8,852 bases of DNA from Promethearchaeia archaeon (GTDB lineage: Archaea > Asgardarchaeota > Lokiarchaeia > Sigyniarchaeales > SOKP01): positions 1-8,852 of the forward strand of contig JAHQWX010000054.1 of the NCBI GenBank assembly GCA_029856375.1, written 5' to 3'. The translations under genes were made by a program, and so were the position numbers. Below the pieces are notes generated by a model, which had not been told where the DNA came from, did no database searches, and saw only the letters and a list, made by a program, of their open reading frames with translations. This document shows positions 1 to 5,488 of this stretch, one piece after another (position 1 is the first letter of the stretch; the number at the start of each line of letters is the position of its first letter).

Positions 1-1
1 T

Positions 2-127
2 AAGAAACTTAGGACAAAAATGCAAAGATTAGCCCAAGAAGCGTTAGATATTATTTACAAGCTTCCACTAAAACATTCGAAAGAAGAGCTCAATCAACTT
101 ATTCGTTCAACATTGGAAGACATATAA
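2..127 (+). CDS. C-terminal end of an unidentified protein (partial)
   Basis: An open frame enters the window from the left and ends at a TAA, giving 41 residues. The sequence is helical in character, rich in Lys, Leu and Glu, ends in TLEDI, and has no Cys, Gly or membrane segment. I do not recognise the family. An in-frame ATG at 20-22 exists, but the frame is open before it, so this is more likely the tail of a longer gene than a 35-residue protein. It lies 156 nt upstream of the MFS-like gene on the same strand. The real protein can only be named from sequence to the left. Confidence 0.55.
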   Translation, partial: KKLRTKMQRLAQEALDIIYKLPLKHSKEELNQLIRSTLEDI

Positions 128-283
128 AAAAAGATTAGATGCTAAGTCGAATAGGTTTCCGTCTCTTCTCAACATGCTTTAGAGTCTTAGCTTTAACCTT
201 CAACTCTCTCACCTTGACTGTCTATCTGTAGAACAGCTGTACTTAAAAAACTTTCTATAGCTTACATAAAAGATTTTTTATTT

Positions 284-901
284 ATGTTGGTATTACAACA
301 TATTCGTATAAAATTGAAGGCTAAAGCAAATTTACAAAAGATCAGTATTTTCAAAAGAGATTTTTTAGCTATTTTTGTCGTCGTTGCTAATACTTTCGTC
401 TGGTATACGCTGATTTACATATTCATGAGTGATATCATTAATAGTCTTGATGTTACCAGTATTGAAGCATTAGAAATATCCGCCTTTTTTTACGTTGGTA
501 TCGCCTTTTCGGCCATTTTGAATCCAATCATTGCAAGGAGATTCATTAGAGGTTTCTTTCTCTTGTCGTGGATTGTTTTGGGCACATGCGCTTCAGCGAC
601 GCTATTTATTTTTGAAATTTATATGCCTATAAGTGCCTTTCTAATATCTCTATTTCTCGGTTTTTCCATTGGAATAGGCTTGCCCTCTTCTTTGGCCTAT
701 TTTGCCGATAATACAAATGTTGAAAATCGAGGAAAATTGGGCGGAATTATATGGGCTGCCGCAGGCATAGTAACTTTGTTAATTTCGCTTCTTTTTTATT
801 TTTTTAATATCAATATTCTAACTGGAATTTTGATACTTGTCGTTTTAAGAATAAGTGGTGTGCTCTTTTTTTTCCTAAAACCTTCTAAGAATACGCTTTA
901 A
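284..901 (+). CDS. Six-helix membrane protein resembling the N-terminal half of an MFS transporter
   Basis: This 205-residue protein has a basic N-terminus (1-26) and about six membrane segments (about 27-48, 65-84, 91-113, 114-138, 155-175, 178-198). Helices 2-3 are joined by a short basic loop (ARRFIRG), in the place of MFS motif A. Helices 4-5 carry the MFS-like stretch GLPSSLAYFAD followed by NVENRGKLGG. Full MFS transporters have 12 helices in about 400 residues, so this is half-size. The stop is followed by 62 nt and then an unrelated RING-like gene, with no C-terminal half in any nearby frame. It could be a truncated remnant, a dimerising half-transporter, or a distinct six-helix family. 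Substrate is unknown. The ATG follows an AT-rich leader without a clear ribosome-binding site. Confidence 0.7.
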   Translation: MLVLQHIRIKLKAKANLQKISIFKRDFLAIFVVVANTFVWYTLIYIFMSDIINSLDVTSIEALEISAFFYVGIAFSAILNPIIARRFIRGFFLLSWIVLGTCASATLFIFEIYMPISAFLISLFLGFSIGIGLPSSLAYFADNTNVENRGKLGGIIWAAAGIVTLLISLLFYFFNINILTGILILVVLRISGVLFFFLKPSKNTL

Positions 902-925
902 TTATATCCTAAGACGATATTAGTT

Positions 926-967
926 ACATACGAGTGTGAAAAAATAATAAATCGTAAAGTCGTATGT
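926..967 (+). repeat. 8-bp inverted repeat overlapping a start codon
   Basis: ACATACGA (926-933) and TCGTATGT (960-967) are exact reverse complements separated by 26 nt. The right arm contains the ATG (964-966) of the RING-like gene. In RNA this could pair the start codon into a stem, or the arms could be an operator for a dimeric protein. With arms this short, chance is a real alternative. Confidence 0.3.
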
Positions 968-1545
968 CAAAAATAAAATATGTAAAAGTGGCTAATAAAA
1001 AAAACAAATATCTCCAAGTTATATTTTTTGTAGCATTTATAGCGTTAATTACAATTTTGCTCGTTCGAATTATTCTTGAAAACCCGACTAATCCTATAGT
1101 ATTATTTTTTTATGTAGAATTTTACTTTTCTCAACTGTGTCTTGTTTTATTCGTATATTTCTATTTAATCAATTGGAAATCGAAGATATTGTTTGCAGAA
1201 GAAGATATTTACGAAACAGTTATTTCGAGGAAGAAAACTCCCATTGAGAGATTAGCAGTAAGTAAGAGTTTAAAACCAAAATTTGTAGTTGAAATTATTG
1301 AAAACTTAATATCACAAAATAGGCTGTCCGGAGAAATAAAAGACGGAATATATAGTTCGGAATTTACTTCTGCACCAACATGTCCTCTGTGCAAAAAGCC
1401 GATTGAAGACGAGTTCATAATGACATTCTGTAACCATTGCAAGCGACCCTTTCATAAAGATCATCTAATCGATTATTTGAATGAAGTAAAAGAAAAATGT
1501 CCTGTCTGCCAAAAGACTTTAACATTGGCTGATATAATAAAATAA
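964..1545 (+). CDS. Membrane-anchored winged-helix/RING-like zinc-finger protein
   Basis: This 193-residue protein has two membrane helices (about 17-39 and 45-69), then a cytosolic part. Residues about 80-131 look like a winged helix: IYETVISRKK, then LAVSKSLKPKFVVEIIENLI, then NRLSGEIKDGIY. The ending resembles the strand-turn of PCI-type winged helices. The C-terminus has eight zinc-ligand candidates: C140-x2-C143, C156-x2-C159, H164-x2-H167 and C179-x2-C182. The FHKDHLIDYL and CPVC stretches are typical of RING/RING-variant domains. RING proteins are mostly ubiquitin E3 ligases, and Asgard archaea encode ubiquitin systems, so an E3 or E3-adaptor role at the membrane is plausible but unproven. 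The spacing could also fit a PHD-like or other treble-clef finger. It sits 62 nt before the Yip1-like gene on the same strand. Confidence 0.75.
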   Translation: MSKIKYVKVANKKNKYLQVIFFVAFIALITILLVRIILENPTNPIVLFFYVEFYFSQLCLVLFVYFYLINWKSKILFAEEDIYETVISRKKTPIERLAVSKSLKPKFVVEIIENLISQNRLSGEIKDGIYSSEFTSAPTCPLCKKPIEDEFIMTFCNHCKRPFHKDHLIDYLNEVKEKCPVCQKTLTLADIIK

Positions 1546-1568
1546 AAATAAAAACGAAAAACATTTCC

Positions 1569-1580
1569 TATATTATAATA
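1569..1580 (+). promoter_or_regulatory. Possible TATA box for the Yip1-like/vps28 genes
   Basis: TATATTATAATA lies about 28-39 nt upstream of the Yip1-like ATG, about right for an archaeal TATA element and a very short leader. The intergenic region is AT-rich throughout, so the match is weak. Confidence 0.25.
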
Positions 1581-1607
1581 AGAAGCAAATATAAAAAATC
1601 GAAAATT

Positions 1608-2555
1608 ATGTCCATGAGGTGCCCGAGGTGTGGAAATACACCTCCTAAGGATTCATATGTGTGTTCATTTTGTGGTAAGCGCTTACGGCAGGAAAGAATT
1701 GAAAACTTTTTCATTTTTCAGCGATTTGAGGAAGAGTGGAACGCACCTTTGGGCTTTTTCACTAAATTATACTTATTAATCATCAATCCCGCAAAAGCTT
1801 TCTGGGATATTAACCATAAAAGGGATTCTTCACCTGGTTTCCTTATATTTCTTTTTAATGCACTAATATATGGATTATTTGGTTTAGCAATATTTTCACA
1901 TTTTCAAATCACCAGTATTCATGACAATCCAGTTAGCCCTTTAGATATCACAGTCACCTTTGGTTATTATTTTTCATCGTTCATTTCTTTTTTTGCATTT
2001 GGTCTATTATATTATCTCCTATTTTTCTGGATCTTAACTTATTTTTTTATCAAAGGTGCGAACTATTCAATAGGTTTCACGGAGAGAATAGAAGAACGCT
2101 TTGGAAAAAAGGTAGAAGAAGCAGAAGAATCGTTGACTACACAAACTGGGGCTACCTCAATATTTAGTATATATAAAGCCGGGACTCTCTTGCAAAAACA
2201 GGAAGCAAACAAGTATAAGATGCTCTTTTGCGCTTTTACTCCATTCATATTAATTGGATTAATTAAAGTTCTCATCGTCTTAATAGGAATGCCAAACACA
2301 ACAATTGCGATAACTTCTGGATTTGAAATACCTACCTCAGTCTTTAATGCTATGTTTCAAAGTCCGTCGTGGATAGTGTTAGATATAATTGATACAATAG
2401 TACTGATAGGCTGGATCCCAATAACGATGACAATCGGGATTAGAGAATTGGCTAATTCATCGACTTTTAGAGTTTATGTTTCGTCGGTTGCAATTGGGAC
2501 GATATGTGCTATCGTTCTATTTTTATTGAAACCCACCATTCAAGGATTAATGTAA
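1608..2555 (+). CDS. Zinc-ribbon plus Yip1-like domain membrane protein
   Basis: This 315-residue protein opens with a zinc ribbon (C5-x2-C8 and C19-x2-C22, the knuckles CPRC and CSFC). An amphipathic stretch follows (about 44-70, PLGFFTKLYLLIINPAKAFWDI), typical of the entry to Yip1 domains, then about five membrane helices (77-97, 117-148, 206-227, 255-278, 288-307). A long charged loop with Glu/Lys-rich sequence (about 149-205) separates helices 2 and 3. Yip1-family proteins in eukaryotes act in ER-Golgi trafficking with Rab GTPases; prokaryotic Yip1-domain proteins are mostly uncharacterised. The ribbon would face the cytosol. A second ATG two codons in is also possible. Its stop is 21 nt before vps28, so the two are likely co-transcribed. 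Family assignment is by pattern, not search. Confidence 0.7.
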   Translation: MSMRCPRCGNTPPKDSYVCSFCGKRLRQERIENFFIFQRFEEEWNAPLGFFTKLYLLIINPAKAFWDINHKRDSSPGFLIFLFNALIYGLFGLAIFSHFQITSIHDNPVSPLDITVTFGYYFSSFISFFAFGLLYYLLFFWILTYFFIKGANYSIGFTERIEERFGKKVEEAEESLTTQTGATSIFSIYKAGTLLQKQEANKYKMLFCAFTPFILIGLIKVLIVLIGMPNTTIAITSGFEIPTSVFNAMFQSPSWIVLDIIDTIVLIGWIPITMTIGIRELANSSTFRVYVSSVAIGTICAIVLFLLKPTIQGLM

Positions 2556-2576
2556 GACAATCAAATAAAGATTCAA

Positions 2577-3215
2577 ATGAAAAAACAGAAATCTGTACTT
2601 GAAATAGAATCAGAATTATATTCCTTAGTGAAAACTCTAAAAAGAATTCATGAGAGGTATAAAAAAGGAGAAATCCAAGAAAATTTTTATTTAAAATCCA
2701 TTAAATCTACAATTCGGGAACTGATTCAATTTAAGTTTGAACTTCAAGAAAAAAATGTGCAAATGAAGGATTTTCTCCAAAAAGTGGAATTCTCTGAGGA
2801 TTATTTTAAGATTGTAGACATTATAAACAACATTTCCAATCTTAAATCCAATCCTAATACTCTCGATCAAAAAAAAATAAGTACAAAAAATGGTATGAAC
2901 GCGAAAATTCAGCGCGCAGTGTTAGAACTTCCTGGATTATCAACAGAAATAACTGCTGCTTTTATAACTTTAATGGATGCTCTTAAATTGGGCGATATCG
3001 CTTCAGGAAAACTATTAAAGAAGCTATTTTCCGACCTACTCTCGGCTCTACATAGATTTCCTGGATTAGACGATTTAAGCGAAGAAATAGAGACTCTATC
3101 TATTAACATTAATAAATTACAAGACGACGAGATACAAAATACTCAAGATCAGGAGAATTTAGTCGACCAAATTTATACTATTTTTAACGATTTTAAGAAT
3201 AAATTGAACATCTGA
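2577..3215 (+). CDS. vps28: Vps28-like ESCRT-I subunit
   Basis: This 212-residue soluble helical protein aligns with human VPS28 (about 221 residues) along its length. N-terminal domain (about 10-85): SELYSLVKTLKRIHERYKKG corresponds to the human AELFAVVKTMQALEKAY region, and KDFLQKVEFSEDYFKIVDII to the DEFCRKFRLDCPLAMERI region. A polar linker (about 86-112) leads to the C-terminal four-helix domain (about 120-210). There AAFITLMDALKL matches human SLFITVMDKLRL, and the end (DQIYTIFNDFKNKL) matches the human FDLESAYNAFNRFL region. Human sequence is recalled from memory. In eukaryotes the N-domain packs into the ESCRT-I headpiece with Vps23 and Vps37, and the C-domain contacts ESCRT-II. The role here would be bridging ESCRT complexes in membrane remodelling. 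It follows the Yip1-like gene by 21 nt. No clear ribosome-binding site is seen. Confidence 0.88.
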   Translation: MKKQKSVLEIESELYSLVKTLKRIHERYKKGEIQENFYLKSIKSTIRELIQFKFELQEKNVQMKDFLQKVEFSEDYFKIVDIINNISNLKSNPNTLDQKKISTKNGMNAKIQRAVLELPGLSTEITAAFITLMDALKLGDIASGKLLKKLFSDLLSALHRFPGLDDLSEEIETLSININKLQDDEIQNTQDQENLVDQIYTIFNDFKNKLNI

Positions 3216-3224
3216 TCAAGGATT

Positions 3225-3250
3225 CCTTAATTTAAGGCAATTCGATTTTT
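3225..3250 (+). terminator. Possible terminator after vps28
   Basis: CCTTAA and TTAAGG (3225-3230, 3232-3237) form a compact palindrome nine bases after the vps28 stop, and a run of five T ends at 3250. Archaeal termination relies mainly on T-runs, so the palindrome may be incidental. Confidence 0.3.
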
Positions 3251-3322
3251 AGAAAAAGGAAAACTTAATTTTAGAGAAAAAATTAAATCATATACATTTT
3301 AGATCTTATAATATAAATTAGT

Positions 3323-3328
3323 GGTGCT
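3323..3328 (+). promoter_or_regulatory. Ribosome-binding site of rpl34e
   Basis: GGTGCT, 5 nt before the ATG, contains GGTG, which is complementary to part of the 16S rRNA tail (CACCUCC). The same hexamer precedes rpl14e. An AT-rich stretch with TATA-like sequence (about 3284-3318) lies upstream and probably holds the promoter of this ribosomal-protein group. Confidence 0.5.
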
Positions 3329-3333
3329 GGCAA

Positions 3334-3603
3334 ATGGTAAAACCTGGATATCGAAGTCATTCACAAGCAAGATATAAGAAAACTACACCAGGAAACAGAA
3401 ATGTCATCCATTATAAGCGGAGAAAACCTAAAAAAGCTCATTGTATGATCTGTAAAAAACCGCTTCAAGGAATTCCACGCCTTAGACCTTCGGCTATGAA
3501 AAAAGTCCCAAAAACTTCCCGAAAAGTTACAAGACCTTATAGTGGAAAATTTTGCGCCACCTGCCTAAAGCAACTTATTCAAGAAGAAATTTGGGCAGAG
3601 TAG
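3334..3603 (+). CDS. rpl34e: 50S ribosomal protein L34e
   Basis: This 89-residue, very basic protein is a component of the large ribosomal subunit, found in archaea and eukaryotes (eL34) but not bacteria. The N-terminus has the family's RSHSQARYKKTTPGNRNVIHY pattern split over residues 7-27. A zinc-binding pair of CxxC knuckles (C37/C40, context HCMICKKPL; C74/C77, context FCATC) flanks the conserved IPRLRPSAMKKVPKT segment (about 47-61). Length is normal for archaea. It is followed after 40 nt by cmk and then rpl14e, the conserved archaeal order, so the three probably form one transcript. The ATG is supported by GGTG 7 nt upstream. Confidence 0.96.
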   Translation: MVKPGYRSHSQARYKKTTPGNRNVIHYKRRKPKKAHCMICKKPLQGIPRLRPSAMKKVPKTSRKVTRPYSGKFCATCLKQLIQEEIWAE

Positions 3604-3633
3604 TACTAAGAATACCCCCAAAACCGGTCTTAA

Positions 3634-3638
3634 GTGAT
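3634..3638 (+). promoter_or_regulatory. Ribosome-binding site deciding the TTG start of cmk
   Basis: GTGAT (in AAGTGATTC) matches the AGGAGGTGATCC sequence complementary to the archaeal 16S tail. It ends 5 nt before the TTG at 3644. No ATG or GTG lies between it and the P-loop, so TTG is the best start. Confidence 0.55.
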
Positions 3639-3643
3639 TCTTT

Positions 3644-4192
3644 TTGATAATAACAATATCTGGACTTCACGGCACGGGAAAATCAACTATTGGGAAAAAA
3701 ATTGCGGAAATTTATAATTTACGGTATTACGCCACCGGAGAAGCTTTTCGCGAATTTGCAGAAGAATACAAAATGTCGTTGGCAGATTTTACTAGTTACG
3801 CAGAAAAACATCCAGATATTGATATTAAATTAGATAAAAAGATAAATGCCATTGCAAACGAAGGTAATGTGCTTATTGACAGTCAACTGAGCGCGTACAT
3901 CCTTAAAGACAAAGCAGATTTCAAAATTTTATTGAAATGCGAACTAGAAACAAGAGTAAAAAGAATGAGCGAGCGAGATAATACCCTATACAAAGAAAAA
4001 GTCGACGAGACTCTCCGTCGAGAATTAAGCGAGGCCGATAGATTCAAAAGACTGTATAATATTAATTTAAAAGACGAAGATAAGAAAAAAGAAATTTATG
4101 ATTTAATTATCGATACTAAAAATTTATCTATCGACGATGTTGTAAACCAAATAGTGTCTGAAATTAAAAAAACAAGTAAAAAAGCGAAATAA
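3644..4192 (+). CDS. cmk: Archaeal-type cytidylate (CMP) kinase
   Basis: This protein phosphorylates (d)CMP with ATP to the diphosphate in pyrimidine nucleotide metabolism. The 182-residue protein begins at a TTG. It has a Walker A loop GLHGTGKST (7-15), then ATGEAFREFAEEYKMSLADF (30-49) and the AEKHPDID stretch (53-60), all typical of archaeal CMK. The lid region (about 106-136) is Arg/Glu rich, and YDLIIDTKNLS (152-162) is the conserved C-terminal strand. One oddity: the usual EGRLAG-type motif reads DSQLSA (79-84), so a normally conserved Arg is Gln. Substrate preference could therefore differ, and a related adenylate-kinase-like activity is not excluded. Position between rpl34e and rpl14e supports the CMK assignment. 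Confidence 0.88.
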   Translation: MIITISGLHGTGKSTIGKKIAEIYNLRYYATGEAFREFAEEYKMSLADFTSYAEKHPDIDIKLDKKINAIANEGNVLIDSQLSAYILKDKADFKILLKCELETRVKRMSERDNTLYKEKVDETLRRELSEADRFKRLYNINLKDEDKKKEIYDLIIDTKNLSIDDVVNQIVSEIKKTSKKAK

Positions 4193-4243
4193 AACAAAAA
4201 ATTATTATTCTAAAAATTATTGATATTATTAAATTAAGTCATT

Positions 4244-4249
4244 GGTGCT
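4244..4249 (+). promoter_or_regulatory. Ribosome-binding site of rpl14e
   Basis: GGTGCT lies 9 nt before the ATG and is the same hexamer that precedes rpl34e. GGTG can pair with the 16S rRNA 3' tail. Confidence 0.45.
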
Positions 4250-4258
4250 TTTCAAATA

Positions 4259-4531
4259 ATGAGTTCAGTATACGAAATAGGACGCGTTTGCGTAAAGACA
4301 TTGGGCAGAGAAGCCGGAAGAAAGTGCGTAATAGTAGAAATAATTGATAGAAACTACGCACTGATCGATGGTTTGATGGTTAAAAGAAGGAGAGCAAATA
4401 TCAAACATCTTGAACCGATAAAAGAAAAAGTTGATATCTCTAAAGGTGCAAGCCACGACGACATTGAGAAGGCAATTAAAGGCGCCAAACTCACTAAAAA
4501 AATGAAAGAAGTCGTAAAAATATCCCTTTGA
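4259..4531 (+). CDS. rpl14e: 50S ribosomal protein L14e
   Basis: This 90-residue large-subunit protein (eL14) is shared by archaea and eukaryotes. The N-terminal half is a KOW-like barrel: YEIGRVCVKTLGREAGRKCV (5-24) and IVEIIDRNYALIDG (25-38). The conserved VKRRRANIKHLEPI (41-54) follows. The C-terminal tail (about 65-88) is a Lys-rich helix (DDIEKAIKGAKLTKKMKE). Length is typical. It lies 66 nt after cmk on the same strand. In many archaea the next gene is truB/cbf5; here it is a tRNA gene instead. Confidence 0.95.
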   Translation: MSSVYEIGRVCVKTLGREAGRKCVIVEIIDRNYALIDGLMVKRRRANIKHLEPIKEKVDISKGASHDDIEKAIKGAKLTKKMKEVVKISL

Positions 4532-4576
4532 TACCGTTTTAAAAATTTCATTCCCGCACCTAAAAATTAATTTACT

Positions 4577-4586
4577 ACCGCTTTTT
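4577..4586 (+). terminator. Possible T-run terminator after rpl14e
   Basis: A short T-rich stretch (TTTTTAT following CCGC) lies about 50 nt after the rpl14e stop and before the tRNA gene. Archaeal RNA polymerase often stops at such runs. There is no convincing hairpin. Confidence 0.25.
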
Positions 4587-4631
4587 ATCAAAAAATTAGT
4601 ACATTCCCCAAAAACAATAATAAATAATAAT

Positions 4632-4750
4632 GCAGCCGTAGCCTAGCCTGGTAAGACGCTGGCTTGGAGCGATTAAATAACCTTTGTTATTTCACCTGTA
4701 AAGCCAGTGCGCGTATGCGCTCGTGGGTTCGAGTCCCACCGGCTGCGCCA
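4632..4750 (+). tRNA. tRNA-Ser(GGA), intron-containing, CCA encoded
   Basis: The acceptor stem GCAGCCG (4632-4638) pairs perfectly with CGGCTGC (4740-4746), followed by discriminator G (4747) and an encoded CCA (4748-4750). The anticodon stem CTGGC (4659-4663) pairs with GCCAG (4703-4707), and the T arm is GTGGG-TTCGAGT-CCCAC (4723-4739). The long variable arm (4708-4722) has GCGC stems closed by GTAT, marking a type II tRNA. With G73 and anticodon GGA (4666-4668) this is serine rather than leucine. An intron of about 32 nt interrupts the anticodon loop near 37/38. The D stem has a C11-A24 opposition (C4642 with A4656); the other stem pairs are normal. The gene ends 25 nt from the convergent DUF106 stop. 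Confidence 0.93.
4670..4701 (+). other. tRNA-Ser intron (boundaries within a base or so)
   Basis: Removing 4670-4701 leaves a seven-base anticodon loop with anticodon GGA. The intron holds a 7-bp hairpin, AAATAAC (4675-4681) with GTTATTT (4686-4692) and a 4-nt loop. Around the splice sites, GGAG (4666-4669) can face CACC (4693-4696) with one A-A mismatch. This gives only a relaxed version of the bulge-helix-bulge recognised by archaeal splicing endonuclease. An equivalent cut one base earlier would also give a 7-nt loop. Confidence 0.75.
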
Positions 4751-4775
4751 TTAAGACTAAAGCGTAGAGGAAGCG

Positions 4776-5471
4776 TTAAACATCAGGGAATTCTTGCGCT
4801 GCTGCTCCCATTCCTTTAAACATACTCTCCATTCCACCAGTTGCTTGCGTTTGTAATCCGAGTAATCTCTGAACTAGAGTATTGAAGGTAAAAGAGCATA
4901 AAAAGTACCACGCCGTGAATTGAATCCATCCGTTCCATCTATCTATGTGTCTAGGAATCCCAAATACTAAGGCAGTCCAAGCTGGCGGATCAGGTACGAC
5001 TCCATTTATAGGGATATCTGTTGCTGCCCATATATATTCTCCCAAGAACAGAATGTCGTTAGCGTTCATTGGAGAGCAAGCAACGGGAAGTCTACCAAAG
5101 AACAAGTTTAAGATCCCGAAAATTATTATCATAGGGAGAAAGGTAATGCAAGTTGGTTTAAGTCGCTGCATAGCTATCCCTTGCTGAATATTCTTAATAA
5201 ATTGCTCCTTTCGCTTCCATTTTATTACTTCCTTTTTGTATTTCTTAGGATTCGTTTCTGCAAGTTCTATTATCTTCGCTTTCTCCTCTTGATGTTTTTT
5301 GATGAGTAGTTGTTTTCTATTCAACTCCTCGGTATCGACTAATTTCGTCGTCAAAAAAGCAGATATCAATGACACTGTTAGGGATAGTAAAATTACAAAA
5401 AATGTTGAGCCTAAAGGATATATAATTAATGTCGATAAATCGAACGGTTCTGTATATGTAAATATTAACAC
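4776..5471 (-). CDS. DUF106 membrane insertase (EMC3/TMCO1/Get1 and YidC/Oxa1 superfamily)
   Basis: This 231-residue protein starts at GTG. It has a short extracytoplasmic N-terminus, TM1 (about 18-41), a charged cytosolic coiled coil (about 47-100, rich in Lys/Glu), TM2 (105-126), an outside loop (about 127-180) and TM3 (181-203). A Gly/Met-rich tail (GGMESMFKGMGAAA, 212-225) completes it. This three-helix plan with a coiled coil after TM1 is that of archaeal DUF106 (Ylp1) proteins. These are related to the eukaryotic ER insertase subunits EMC3, TMCO1 and Get1, and bind ribosomes translating membrane proteins. It would help insert membrane proteins co-translationally next to SecY. The gene follows secY by 17 nt, with its ribosome-binding site in that gap, so the two are one operon. 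Confidence 0.9.
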   Translation of the reverse strand: MLIFTYTEPFDLSTLIIYPLGSTFFVILLSLTVSLISAFLTTKLVDTEELNRKQLLIKKHQEEKAKIIELAETNPKKYKKEVIKWKRKEQFIKNIQQGIAMQRLKPTCITFLPMIIIFGILNLFFGRLPVACSPMNANDILFLGEYIWAATDIPINGVVPDPPAWTALVFGIPRHIDRWNGWIQFTAWYFLCSFTFNTLVQRLLGLQTQATGGMESMFKGMGAAAQEFPDV

Positions 5472-5478
5472 TTTTCAA

Positions 5479-5485
5479 ACCTCCT
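5479..5485 (-). promoter_or_regulatory. Strong ribosome-binding site of the DUF106 gene
   Basis: On the - strand AGGAGGT lies 7 nt before the GTG at 5471-5469, in the 17-nt gap after the secY stop. It is the only full-length match to the anti-Shine-Dalgarno sequence noted at a gene start in the window. It fixes the non-ATG start and suggests translation is initiated independently of secY. Confidence 0.85.
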
Positions 5486-5488
5486 TTT

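Noticed and set aside
135..212. Short basic - strand frame (GTG start, about 25 residues) in the gap before the MFS-like gene
   Set aside because: Too short, no ribosome-binding site, and no recognisable similarity. The Lys/Arg-rich reading may be chance.
1209..1442. - strand frame of 77 codons
   Set aside because: It lies entirely inside the RING-like gene, whose zinc ligands and membrane helices are clear on the + strand.
4265..4591. - strand frame of 108 codons
   Set aside because: It overlaps rpl14e almost completely; the + strand product is an unmistakable ribosomal protein.
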